DNA of 64,000 bases from Coleofasciculus sp. LEGE 07092 (GTDB lineage Bacteria > Cyanobacteriota > Cyanobacteriia > Cyanobacteriales > Coleofasciculaceae): positions 24,104 through 88,103 of the forward strand of contig NZ_JADEWY010000004.1 of assembly GCF_015207375.1 (NCBI RefSeq). Reading direction: 5' to 3'. The notes under the pieces are model-generated. The model saw only the letters and a list, made by a program, of their open reading frames with translations, was not told where the DNA came from and made no database searches. A program made the translations under genes and the position numbers. Below are positions 18,300-26,265 of the stretch, in pieces (the first letter of the stretch is position 1; each line of letters opens with the position of its first letter).

Positions 18300-19151
18300 G
18301 TGAATGAGTTTTGGACAGATATTCTCAACTTTGCGAAAGAGACAACGAACCGTGTCGGCACCCAACTGCTGCCTGATTTCCGACGGGTACAGGCATTCCA
18401 AAAAGCCGATGGTAGTTTGGTGACAAAAGCCGATCACTGGGCAGATGATACCCTGCGAGAGGCGATCGCGTCTCGTTTCCCCAGTCACGGTATCTTGAGT
18501 GAGGAAGGAGAACACCAGTTTCCGGATACGGAATGGTGCTGGATTATCGATCCCCTTGATGGCACCACCAACTTTACGCGGGGAATTCCCATTTGGGGAA
18601 TTTCCCTAGGGTTGCTTTACCACGGCACGCCTGTCTTTGGTTACGTGCATTTTCCTCCCATCGCCCAATCCTTTCATGGCTTTTGGGGTGGGGAATCGGG
18701 ACTCTCAGAAGTGCCGACTGCCGCATTTATGAATGAATTTCTGATTCACAGCAGTCCCGACGAACTCAGTAGCAACCACTTTTTCAACCTTTGCTCTCGC
18801 AGTACCTCACTCTTACAGCAACCCTTTCCCTGTAAAATGCGGATGCTGGGAGTTGCTAGTTACAATTTCATCACCGTAGCTACCGGTGCCGTCTTAGGAG
18901 GAATAGAAGCAACACCCAAAATTTGGGATATTGCTGGGGCTTGGGTAATTGTGCTAGCTGCGGGTGGTGTTTGGGTGCCTCTAGAATCCGAGGCAATTTT
19001 CCCCTTAAAAGTAGGGGACGATTACAGTAAGCGATCGTTTCCCACCCTAGTTGCCAGTCGTGATGAACTGGTGAATGTTTTTAAATCCCACATTCAATCT
19101 TCTCAATTCAATCCAATTCTTGATTGTTATAGCAACTGCCAAGACGGTTAG
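18300..19151 (+). CDS. Inositol monophosphatase family protein
   Basis: A 283-residue protein with the metal-binding signatures of the family: EEGE (residues about 64-67), IDPLDGTTNF and the C-terminal WDIAGAWVIVLAAGG. These coordinate Mg2+ for hydrolysis of a sugar or inositol phosphate, or of 3'-phosphoadenosine 5'-phosphate; the true substrate is unclear. Start is GTG 18300 with AAAGGA about ten bases upstream. It lies 45 bp after pucC and may be co-transcribed with it. A MITE begins four bases after its stop. Confidence 0.87.
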   Translation: MNEFWTDILNFAKETTNRVGTQLLPDFRRVQAFQKADGSLVTKADHWADDTLREAIASRFPSHGILSEEGEHQFPDTEWCWIIDPLDGTTNFTRGIPIWGISLGLLYHGTPVFGYVHFPPIAQSFHGFWGGESGLSEVPTAAFMNEFLIHSSPDELSSNHFFNLCSRSTSLLQQPFPCKMRMLGVASYNFITVATGAVLGGIEATPKIWDIAGAWVIVLAAGGVWVPLESEAIFPLKVGDDYSKRSFPTLVASRDELVNVFKSHIQSSQFNPILDCYSNCQDG

Positions 19152-19341
19152 GACTCACATCTTGCACCAGTCTCACTAACCGCCAGTGGTTTAAAGCACT
19201 GGCTCATAGCTGGCATTCGTCTTGCATACGACTGGATAAGAGTTTTAGTCCATTTCAATGGACTTGAGCTATTAGCCCGGAGTTCAAACTCCGGGCGGAT
19301 TTTCGGGCTTATCGACAAAGGTGCAAGATGTCAGTTAGGAC
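19147..19341. mobile_element. MITE with 14-bp terminal inverted repeats and 8-bp target duplication
   Basis: The 179-bp body 19155-19333 is bounded by TCACATCTTGCACC and, inverted, TGACATCTTGCACC (13 of 14 bases equal). The octamer GTTAGGAC directly flanks both ends (19147-19154 and 19334-19341). Inside are further palindromes: GCCAGTG/CACTGGC at 19182-19203, GTCCATT/AATGGAC and CCCGGAGTT/AACTCCGGG. No ORF is present, so a transposase must act in trans. The inner palindromes resemble a dispersed cyanobacterial intergenic repeat. Confidence 0.8.
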
Positions 19342-19354
19342 ATATATGAATTTA

Positions 19355-19383
19355 GTAGAGACGTTCCGGCGGAACGTCTCTAC
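19355..19383. repeat. Intergenic palindrome, GTAGAGACGTTCC family
   Basis: A perfect 13-bp stem with a 3-nt loop (GTAGAGACGTTCC, ggc, GGAACGTCTCTAC) lies 13 bases after the MITE's second target-duplication copy. Very similar palindromes are widely dispersed between cyanobacterial genes, and a shorter relative occurs at 39029-39049. Could act as a bidirectional terminator. Confidence 0.75.
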
Positions 19384-19510
19384 CAGAGTTTGTCCTAAGA
19401 TATGTGTCTACTGCTATATTAATGTTTGTTTGCTGAAATCTTGCCTCTAAGTCCCACTAAGCTGGCAAGGGTTTAAGGCTACTGTAAGTCCCCCCCTAGG
19501 GGGAACTTCC

Positions 19511-19547
19511 GTTTAAACTCCACTTAATCCCTATCAGGGATTGAAAC
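19511..19547. CRISPR. Solitary CRISPR-repeat-like sequence (37 bp)
   Basis: A 37-bp sequence begins GTTTAAACTCCACTTAATCC and ends with ATCAGGGATTGAAAC. This is the form of cyanobacterial CRISPR repeats, with an internal dyad AATCCCT/AGGGATT and a GAAAC end. Only one copy is present; there are no spacers and no cas gene in the window. It directly abuts the dnaG stop codon. The inner 19 bases recur at 57227-57245. Confidence 0.65.
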
Positions 19548-21536
19548 CTATAGCTGGAGAATTTCCGAGAAATGAACCTGACGCATTTGCTCTAACTCTT
19601 GAAGTTGTTGATCTGCGGATTGGAACTCCTGCCCATAGTACTGTTTGAGCGCCCGTTCCTTAGAGATATCCAGTTTTTGCCATTGCTCTAGACAGTAACT
19701 TCGATGCCTTTCGCACGCTACCATCTCCAGACAAACTGCTGCCGTCCGAATCACCAAAGGGGTGCGGGTGATCTCTTCCAAACACTTTTCGTCTAAATGA
19801 AATAGATGCTCTACTTGAGCCAATTGGTCAGGAAACTCAATGCTGCGGTCTTGTAATAGCGAAATCAATGGGTTAGATGTATCTCCTAACATTTGGTCGG
19901 CGATTGCTTGCAATTCTAAAATTTGCTGCCACAAAAAGCGGTGATTGGAGAGGCTAAAAAGCAAATCTTTTGAATCTAATGTATCAATGATAGTCTGCCG
20001 ATATTCGGGACGGTGAAGGTAGATGCGTAAAAGTAAGGCTTCAGCTTGTTCTAAAAGATTTTGTTCTGAACTAATGGGTAATAATAGTGCAGAATCTTGA
20101 TTCTTTTTATTTTGCTTTTGTGTTGGCAGTGATGCGTTCTTGATTGGGGGAATTCGTAGCTTCTTGAGTTGAACTTGTAGATTTTTAGCGTATAGCGGTA
20201 TAAGTCGATTTTGTCCCTGACTGAGCAGTTGAGCGCAGTGGTTGATGTAATAAGTCCGTTGGTTAATATCTTCTACTTGGTTGAGTAACTTCACCATTTC
20301 TCGCGCAGCTTGCTGAAACTGGTTCGCATCTCGACTTCGCTCAGTTTTAGCTTGGGTGATGTCTTTATCTAAAAGAATTTGGTTGATTTGCCAATCCAGC
20401 CACAAAGGAGCATCAATTAGCAATTGCTGATATCGTTGGGCAGCGTTGGGGTGCCCTTTAAGGAACTCATCGGCATCTTTGCCATCGGGAAGGTTGAGAA
20501 TCCGCAGTTGGACTTGTCCTGTATAAGCCAAATTAGCAATTTCGCCGATCGCTCGTTCTGCTGCTATATTCCCAGCCCGATCCGCGTCAAAGTTGAGTAT
20601 AATTTGCTTAGATTCGGTGTAACGTAGGAGTTGCCGTACTTGGTCGAGACTCAGTGCTGTACCGAGGGAAGCTACTACATTTGCGATACCCACAGCATGA
20701 AGTGCGATCGCATCAAAATAGCCTTCCACCACAACGGCTTGATCGTGCTTACCAATAGCATTCCGAGCTTTATCTAGAGCAAATAAAGTTTTACCCTTAT
20801 CAAAAAGCTGAGTTTCGGGAGAATTGAGATACTTGGGTTGTTCGTCTCCTAATGCTCTCCCCCCAAAGCCGATTACCCGTCCCTGAGCATCATGAATGGG
20901 AATTATAATGCGATCGCGAAACCGATCATAATAACCATCCCCTGATTTACGAGGCAAAATCAAACCTGCTTGCTCTACCAGTTGCACGGGTTTGCCTTTG
21001 TGTTCTACCAGATAGCGGTAAATCGTTTCCCAACCCGCCGGTACATATCCCAACTGGAACTGCTGAATCGTTTCTTCCGAAAGACGCCGTGAGAGCTGCA
21101 AATACTCCAGCGCGTGCTGCCCTTGAGGTTGCCGCAGGGCGTGTTGGTAAAATGCTGCTGTTAGTGCCAGAATCTCATACAGTTGCTCACGCACAGATAA
21201 CTGACGCTGCAATTCCTGCCGCTGTTCAGGTTCTAACGTTTGCACTGGCACCTGATAGCGTTGCGCCAAGTCAAGAACAACTTCACTAAACGACTGCTTC
21301 CCCACCTCCATCAGGAACTTAATCGCATTTCCACCCACACCACAACCGAAGCAGTAATACATCTGCTTGCTGGGGCTAACGGTGAAGCTGGGCGTCTTTT
21401 CTTCATGGAAGGGACACAAACCCACATAGTCTTTACCCCGCTTCCGCAGCACGACTCGCTCGGAAACTACATCAAAAATGTCTACTCGTTGCTTGACTTG
21501 TTCAGTGGTATCTGGATGTAGCCGGGGAATTTGCAC
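19548..21536 (-). CDS. dnaG: DNA primase DnaG
   Basis: A 662-residue protein, usual for cyanobacterial DnaG. The N-terminal zinc-binding domain shows CPFHEEKTPSF and CFGCGVGGNAI. The central catalytic core and TOPRIM domain show VVVEGYFDAIALH and the metal-binding LNFDADRAG. The C-terminal helicase-interacting part is less conserved. It makes RNA primers for chromosomal replication. Start ATG 21536. A CRISPR-repeat-like sequence begins immediately after the stop. It is distinct from the replication protein of the mobile element at 33.8 kb. Confidence 0.97.
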   Translation of the reverse strand: MQIPRLHPDTTEQVKQRVDIFDVVSERVVLRKRGKDYVGLCPFHEEKTPSFTVSPSKQMYYCFGCGVGGNAIKFLMEVGKQSFSEVVLDLAQRYQVPVQTLEPEQRQELQRQLSVREQLYEILALTAAFYQHALRQPQGQHALEYLQLSRRLSEETIQQFQLGYVPAGWETIYRYLVEHKGKPVQLVEQAGLILPRKSGDGYYDRFRDRIIIPIHDAQGRVIGFGGRALGDEQPKYLNSPETQLFDKGKTLFALDKARNAIGKHDQAVVVEGYFDAIALHAVGIANVVASLGTALSLDQVRQLLRYTESKQIILNFDADRAGNIAAERAIGEIANLAYTGQVQLRILNLPDGKDADEFLKGHPNAAQRYQQLLIDAPLWLDWQINQILLDKDITQAKTERSRDANQFQQAAREMVKLLNQVEDINQRTYYINHCAQLLSQGQNRLIPLYAKNLQVQLKKLRIPPIKNASLPTQKQNKKNQDSALLLPISSEQNLLEQAEALLLRIYLHRPEYRQTIIDTLDSKDLLFSLSNHRFLWQQILELQAIADQMLGDTSNPLISLLQDRSIEFPDQLAQVEHLFHLDEKCLEEITRTPLVIRTAAVCLEMVACERHRSYCLEQWQKLDISKERALKQYYGQEFQSADQQLQELEQMRQVHFSEILQL

Positions 21537-21687
21537 GAGTTTGTTTGTTGAGACTGTTAATGGCTCTATCTTAATTGGAACATTTTTTTATAACTTCGAC
21601 TTCAAGGGAGCAGAAGAATTGAGACAGAAGTGATGGAAAAGCGAGAGTTGCAGCGATCGCCCGACAGAGGTAAACTTTTCAGAAAGC

Positions 21688-22053
21688 TCATGACCGAATA
21701 ATAGATTTTCTCGCCCAGTCTCTCGTATTTTCCAGGTAAATCAACACCGTTCTCCAGTGTTGTATCCACCAGTCTCCCTCTTTATTAATACAGTTTTTGA
21801 CGGTTTCTAGATAAAAAAGGGTAGTACTGCGCTCGTAGTTGTTGGGACACCGTTCCAGAATTAGATTGTAGAGCTGTTGCCACTGCTCCAACCAATTCCC
21901 CTGATTGGGATGAAAAATTGCCTCGAATAGATTCCGCCAGAAAAATTCGATGGTGCCAATGTCCTTGAGGTTTTCGTTAGTTGGCTTATCCCAACCGGTA
22001 TAACGAGCGCGTAAATCACTAATCGGGGGGAGACTGCCGCTCATAGAGATCAT
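21688..22053 (-). CDS. Conserved hypothetical protein
   Basis: A 121-residue protein rich in Trp and aromatic residues (WDKPTNENLKD, FFWRNLFEAIFHP, WWIQHWRTVLIYL). No signal peptide, membrane segment or known motif is visible. ATG 22044 is an alternative start that keeps MSGSLPPISDLRARYTGW. The length, composition and coding-like residue pattern support a real gene. It is upstream of dnaG on the same strand with a 151-bp gap, so linkage is uncertain. The 279-bp region 22054-22332 beyond it holds nothing I recognise. Confidence 0.6.
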   Translation of the reverse strand: MISMSGSLPPISDLRARYTGWDKPTNENLKDIGTIEFFWRNLFEAIFHPNQGNWLEQWQQLYNLILERCPNNYERSTTLFYLETVKNCINKEGDWWIQHWRTVLIYLENTRDWARKSIIRS

Positions 22054-22332
22054 ATAAGGGAGGGGTTAAATAGGTGCTGCATAGATTTTAGAGATCGAAG
22101 GGACTCTAGCTAGGGGAAAACCTGTCCCGTCTAACATCGTATTACAGCACAACTGAGTCGGAGTTGGAACCGAGCGATCGCTTTCTTTTATCTGCTATTC
22201 CCCTCAATCCCTTATTCAGTGGGGCAGAAATGGCTGGGTGTAGGAGGTAGGGAAAAGAAGTGTAGCCAGAAAATTTTTAGCAAGAGTGAATCACTAATCC
22301 CCCTTCTGTCCATACCCCACACCCCCATTAGG

Positions 22333-23139
22333 CTAGGTTTCAGAAGCTGGAGTTTGGGCGATGACAGGGGATAAGTAAGCCACTAATGCCCCTAGGAGAA
22401 AAGCGATTACGTTGCGAAATAAAGGCAACCATTCGGACGTTCGGGTAACGACTGGACCTATTCCAAAAGCAATAAAGAGAATGCCCCAGAGGGGAGAAAA
22501 AATTAACGCCCATTGCCACGCTACTATTTGCTCTGAGTTTTTGCCAGGAATACAGGCAAATCCCAATACTACCCCACCAACCAGAGAGCTAATGAATGTA
22601 AGAATCCACTGTTCCCGTGGTAAACCCGGTACAACCTGACACCCCCCTTGACTTAGACAGCTTTGTATGGTATTCAAGGCTTGCACAATCGATTGGTTTT
22701 CGCCGTTTTCACGGACAAAGTAGAGGTTGCCAAAGCGAGTCTGTAATTCTATCCAAAAAGTGCGCGGCAGGAATTCGTAAAGGTCATCCCCCACGTTGAA
22801 ACCCAATAGATTGCCGCCCCGTGGATCAGCAATCAGCAAAACACTTTTGTCGTTCAGCCCCCAGAACTTTCTGACTGCCAGACCCGGTGTGCGATCGTAT
22901 TGAGTGAGTACTCGCAGTTTCCAGCCCGTCTGAGCTTCAAAGTTTTCCAAATCTTTAATAACTGCCTCTTCTTGAAGTGTTGGCAGCAGGTTCGCTAAAT
23001 CAATGATGGGTGTCTGGACTTCAGGAAGTAAATCGGGATTGTTGTAAGCTCGTGCTACTGGCGCAATCGTCCAGACTGAGAAGGCAAGACAAAAGGCTAG
23101 CAGGGATACTAAAAGTCGTCTTGGAAAAAAATGCTGCAT
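22333..23139 (-). CDS. psb32: Psb32, TPM-domain photosystem II repair protein
   Basis: A 268-residue protein with an N-terminal signal peptide (RRLLVSLLAFCLAF to about residue 31), a lumenal TPM domain (LPEVQTPIIDLANLL, GWKLRVLTQYDRTPGLAV, LLIADPRGGNLLGFNVGD) and two or three C-terminal membrane helices. This is the architecture of cyanobacterial Psb32 and plant TLP18.3, which protect photosystem II and assist its repair after photodamage. It should be thylakoid-anchored with the TPM domain in the lumen. No obvious operon partners. Confidence 0.87.
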   Translation of the reverse strand: MQHFFPRRLLVSLLAFCLAFSVWTIAPVARAYNNPDLLPEVQTPIIDLANLLPTLQEEAVIKDLENFEAQTGWKLRVLTQYDRTPGLAVRKFWGLNDKSVLLIADPRGGNLLGFNVGDDLYEFLPRTFWIELQTRFGNLYFVRENGENQSIVQALNTIQSCLSQGGCQVVPGLPREQWILTFISSLVGGVVLGFACIPGKNSEQIVAWQWALIFSPLWGILFIAFGIGPVVTRTSEWLPLFRNVIAFLLGALVAYLSPVIAQTPASET

Positions 23140-23329
23140 CGTCTCAATGAAGGCAATGGACAGTAAGGAAGTCTTTTAAAAAGGGAATAAGGTCAGAAGT
23201 TCTTTACACTTGTTTACTTTACTCTAATATTGGCAGCGATCGCAAAATTTCTTGAGTAAAACCTTCAAGGCTTACGCAGACACCCTATATCTGGCAGGAC
23301 ACGATACCAAAGACCCTACCCATGGTGAT

Positions 23330-23881
23330 TTAGAGGCTGTCTCTGCGTGAGTCCGGAGCTTCGCGATTGCTCGGTGCGTTATCCGTTTGAGTGATATCGT
23401 CTTCTGTATCTGAGGAGAACTCAGCCATTGAGTCAGAGTTTTGGCGATCGCGCAGATCGATAGCCGTTCTTTGAGACGGTGGCAAGCGATCCATTGACCT
23501 ACGTCCTGTGGAGGGGCGTTTCCAGCTTTTCCAAGCCGCTTTCACTCCCGCAAAAACGCTGCGAGTTCCAACCTGCACATTTCTAGCTTGATTTTTAGTG
23601 CTGCTGATACTTTGATCAACTTGTTTAACCACTTGACCGGCGCTTTTAACACCTTCGTTCACATCATTAGTCAAGTCACTAATTTCTAAACCTGTCAGGC
23701 GAATGGCTTCTAGGGTAGGCGGTAACTCTCGCTGGAGTGTCTCCGCCAATTTTCCCACACTACGAGCCGCCCGTGCCAATTCTTGCAAGGCAGGCAGTGC
23801 CGCCACCAAGACAGCAGTTAGGCTGACAGCAACTAATAAAATAGATAATCCTAGCCAAAAAAGAGGGTCAATCACCGACAA
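23330..23881 (-). CDS. DUF948-type membrane-anchored protein
   Basis: A 183-residue protein with one N-terminal membrane helix (residues about 7-32), then an amphipathic helical region with regular spacing (LARAARSVGKLAETLQ, LTNDVNEGVKSAGQVVKQVDQSI), and a disordered acidic/basic tail. It fits the DUF948 family, of unknown function and often found beside YtxH-type proteins, as here: the YtxH-like gene ends 6 bp before it starts, so the two form a transcription unit. Confidence 0.75.
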   Translation of the reverse strand: MSVIDPLFWLGLSILLVAVSLTAVLVAALPALQELARAARSVGKLAETLQRELPPTLEAIRLTGLEISDLTNDVNEGVKSAGQVVKQVDQSISSTKNQARNVQVGTRSVFAGVKAAWKSWKRPSTGRRSMDRLPPSQRTAIDLRDRQNSDSMAEFSSDTEDDITQTDNAPSNREAPDSRRDSL

Positions 23882-23886
23882 CTCGC

Positions 23887-24240
23887 CTACAGTTGGTGGT
23901 CAGGAACTGAAGGGTGTGACTCAGTGGCTAAGTCAGACTGAGACTGCTTGAGTTCTATTTTCTCCCGTGCTGAAGCCTCAATCCCCGCCGCGATCGCTTC
24001 CCGCAGGCGACCTAGTGTCCCATCCCAATTACGCAGTGCCGATTCTGAAAGGCGATCGGCTTGTAGTTGTACGGTGGTCGATAAATCTTCGGCTAAGTCA
24101 GGTAAGGCATCTGCTGATTTCTTCAACAATTGCCGCGTATCCCGACCCGTGCGCGGGGCAATCAGCAAACCCGTCACGGTGCCAATGACGCCCCCCACCA
24201 GCAGACCACCAATAAAGGCTCCAGCACTTTTCTTTGACAT
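23887..24240 (-). CDS. YtxH-like membrane protein
   Basis: A 117-residue protein with an N-terminal glycine-rich membrane helix (AFIGGLLVGGVIGTVTGLLIAP) and then a helical, coiled-coil-like region. This is the YtxH pattern, sometimes annotated as gas-vesicle-like. It is the first gene of a two-gene unit with the DUF948-type protein. Function is not established; a cell-envelope or stress role is only a guess. In the 310 bp upstream (24241-24550) I see no convincing gene. Confidence 0.78.
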   Translation of the reverse strand: MSKKSAGAFIGGLLVGGVIGTVTGLLIAPRTGRDTRQLLKKSADALPDLAEDLSTTVQLQADRLSESALRNWDGTLGRLREAIAAGIEASAREKIELKQSQSDLATESHPSVPDHQL

Positions 24241-24550
24241 CTTTTGGTTTCTATTCCTACACCAATTTTATGCAGATCTGCTCCCTTGAAACTGGCGAGA
24301 GTTTCTTGAAGACTCTGCTGTTTTGCTAAGATGCCGGTGATTATCCGTTCTTGCTAGCTCCCTTGTAACATAAAGGGATGCAATTAGCCCGGTTGGTCTT
24401 TGTGAAACAATGACTGGGAACTCTATTCTCCAATCCAAGTCCAGCGATCGCTTGACCCTGAGCGAAGTCGAGGTATTGAGTTGGCGTGGTGAGGATGTCA
24501 ATACTCTACTCATGGCAGTAGTGCGAAACGCCTCAAAACTGCTGTTGCCC

Positions 24551-24901
24551 CTAGGGGCGGCGTGGTGAATATCTTGACTTTCTGGAGTGCGATCGTCCAC
24601 TATTGCGGCGAAGCGCAAAGCGACCGAGCCGTTGAAACAAGCCCAAAATTAACAAAACTCGCTGAACTCGTTGCAACTGAACTTCGAGTTGCTGATAACG
24701 ATCCCTCAATCCCTCTACCCCCAACTGACCCCGATAGATGGTTTTGGGAGTACCATGCAAAACCGCATAGGTACTGCGTTCAGCAGCAGCAACAATATCA
24801 GCAGCTCTTGCTAATACCCGCCGCAATTTCCAGACTCGCCAAGCAACATAGAAACCCAACAGCGAGATCAGCACGTTGAAAACTACAACAACCGTTACCA
24901 T
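24551..24901 (-). CDS. Small membrane protein of unknown function
   Basis: With the ATG at 24901 the product has 116 residues: one N-terminal membrane helix (VTVVVVFNVLISLLGFYVAW), then a basic helical region and a very basic C-terminal tail (GRSHSRKSRYSPRRP). The longer frame to 24940 adds 13 residues and is less likely. Similar small helix-plus-coil proteins are found in cyanobacteria without known function. It precedes the YtxH/DUF948 pair on the same strand. Confidence 0.6.
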   Translation of the reverse strand: MVTVVVVFNVLISLLGFYVAWRVWKLRRVLARAADIVAAAERSTYAVLHGTPKTIYRGQLGVEGLRDRYQQLEVQLQRVQRVLLILGLFQRLGRFALRRNSGRSHSRKSRYSPRRP

Positions 24902-25062
24902 TTTTAGGTCTCGGGCAATCAACAGTGGAATCAAACTCAAACCGGAGATTCATCGCTGTAGTTAATGAACCCCAGCGATCTCCTTTATCCCTGCTTATTT
25001 TCAAGGGATGAGAATGAAAGCACTCCACTCACTTAAAAATAAGTTGAACTGGGTTTGAGTGA

Positions 25063-25109
25063 TGCCAGGAGGCGGATTTGAACCGCCGACACGAGGATTT
25101 TCAGTCCTC
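25063..25109 (-). repeat. Distal attachment site: displaced 3' part of tRNA-Phe
   Basis: These 47 bases match the tRNA-Phe gene from the 3' end through the anticodon arm (anticodon GAA) and then diverge. Three mismatches to 38735-38781 fall in the T-loop and the adjoining T-stem base; both versions still form a T-arm with GGCGG/CCGCC pairing. The gene lacks a D-arm and 5' acceptor strand, so it is not functional. Confidence 0.92.
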
Positions 25110-25139
25110 GCTAGCCTTAATACAATAACACAAGTATAC

Positions 25140-25916
25140 ATGACAGAAAAAAAATGTGAGGGCAGCAAGCAGGCAGTAGTACTCTGGCAGACAGGACAAG
25201 GAGAAAAGAGGTTTCTTAGCCGAAATCCTCCTATTTCCTGGGTTTGCAGCCCTGGTCCCCCGGAGGGGTGTGGAGTTGCTGGAAGTTGGATAGTAGACTC
25301 CGAACCTATTGGAGTCAATGGCTGTGGAGCGTGGGGGTACTGGAATGGTAGTTATGAGTATGAATATTCAAGCTCCTCTAGGCGAGTAACAACAGTTTCA
25401 CTGGAAGGATTCACTTCTGATAATCCTTTTATTTTTCAAGGAACTATAAAATCTTCTTGTGATGGGCGCACAATGGCGGAGAGCTTGCGAAAAAAACCTT
25501 CAAATCTTCAAGTCATCCATGCCAAAATGGGCGCAAAAAGCACTAAAGTCTCTGGAAATTCAAGAGATGATTTGAGTATAGAAGTTGTTCAGTCTGAGTC
25601 GCTTTATTTTAGCTACATTTATTCAAACTGCAAAAAAAGAAATTTAGGACAAGCCATTAGAAGCTCAAGAAATAGTTTCGACCTTATTCGTAAAGCAGTT
25701 TTCACTGCTGATAGTTCTCAATTACTAGAAAAGGGATATTTCAAAATTTGGGATGCAAGAGGGCAAGTTTATGAAGAAAGAGTAGAAACTGAATGTCCGA
25801 CCGTAAAAGTAATTTGTGATAAGGCTTGCCCTTCCAGTACCTGCGAATGTAGGCACGGCAACCGAGTGTGCTGCTACAATTCACAGGGATATGTTATTCA
25901 CAGTTTTTTAATTTAA
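25140..25916 (+). CDS. Island operon gene 1: Cys-rich C-terminus, unknown function
   Basis: I chose ATG 25140, 30 bases inside the element; the longer frame reads through the tRNA fragment and is an artefact. The 258-residue product has a Gly/Trp-rich N-terminal part (PPISWVCSPGPPEGCG), a middle with serine-rich stretches, and a cysteine-dense C-terminus (CPSSTCECRHGNRVCCY) with nine cysteines in its last 45 residues that looks disulphide- or metal-linked. No signal peptide is visible. It is the first gene of the eight-gene operon and is followed after 3 bp by gene 2. I recall similar Cys-rich tails in unnamed cyanobacterial proteins but cannot assign a family. Confidence 0.75.
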   Translation: MTEKKCEGSKQAVVLWQTGQGEKRFLSRNPPISWVCSPGPPEGCGVAGSWIVDSEPIGVNGCGAWGYWNGSYEYEYSSSSRRVTTVSLEGFTSDNPFIFQGTIKSSCDGRTMAESLRKKPSNLQVIHAKMGAKSTKVSGNSRDDLSIEVVQSESLYFSYIYSNCKKRNLGQAIRSSRNSFDLIRKAVFTADSSQLLEKGYFKIWDARGQVYEERVETECPTVKVICDKACPSSTCECRHGNRVCCYNSQGYVIHSFLI

Positions 25917-25919
25917 ATT

Positions 25920-26261
25920 ATGTCCCTAACCATACAACAAAGATTCGGCGTGAACAGTTCCCTGGTAAATCAAGAGTTGCGAATTATCCTAAGTGATTTA
26001 ACCGCAGTAGGCTTGGAGGGGTCTAGCCCTACTGCTGATCAGATACTTGACGCAATCCTTCAACTCAGTCTGCTCAATCAACCACAAAATGCAGTAGACG
26101 ATCCAACTATTGGTATTGTTGTCGCTGAAAGCTTACTAAATAAGGCTTTTGTGCAGCGCGGGACAACAGAGGCAGGCAAACAGATTGAATATCAAAAAAC
26201 AGTTAGCAGTTATGTGCTTGACACCATAACGGATTACGATCCAGACAATTTAGTTTCTTAA
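25920..26261 (+). CDS. Island operon gene 2: small protein, unknown function
   Basis: A 113-residue acidic protein with no signal peptide or membrane helix. It opens MSLTIQQRFGVNSSL and is otherwise helical in character, with QLSLLNQPQNAVDDPTIGIV in the middle and DYDPDNLVS at the end. Three bases separate it from gene 1 and four from gene 3, so its translation is probably coupled to the long coiled-coil protein. It might be a chaperone or assembly partner for that protein, but nothing in its sequence proves this. Confidence 0.72.
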   Translation: MSLTIQQRFGVNSSLVNQELRIILSDLTAVGLEGSSPTADQILDAILQLSLLNQPQNAVDDPTIGIVVAESLLNKAFVQRGTTEAGKQIEYQKTVSSYVLDTITDYDPDNLVS

Positions 26262-26265
26262 AATA

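Noticed and set aside
24410..24568. Plus-strand frame of 52 codons starting MTGNSILQSKSSDRL
   Set aside because: It contains TLSEVEV, which is what a common cyanobacterial intergenic repeat encodes when translated; there is no ribosome-binding site and it runs against the neighbouring genes.
24268..24618. Minus-strand frame of 116 codons before the YtxH-like gene
   Set aside because: It overlaps the small membrane protein in another frame and its residues show no gene-like pattern.
25059..25139. Longer start for the first island gene reading MMPGGGFEPPTRGF
   Set aside because: These codons are the displaced tRNA-Phe fragment read in frame; tRNA-derived peptides of this kind are a frequent annotation artefact.
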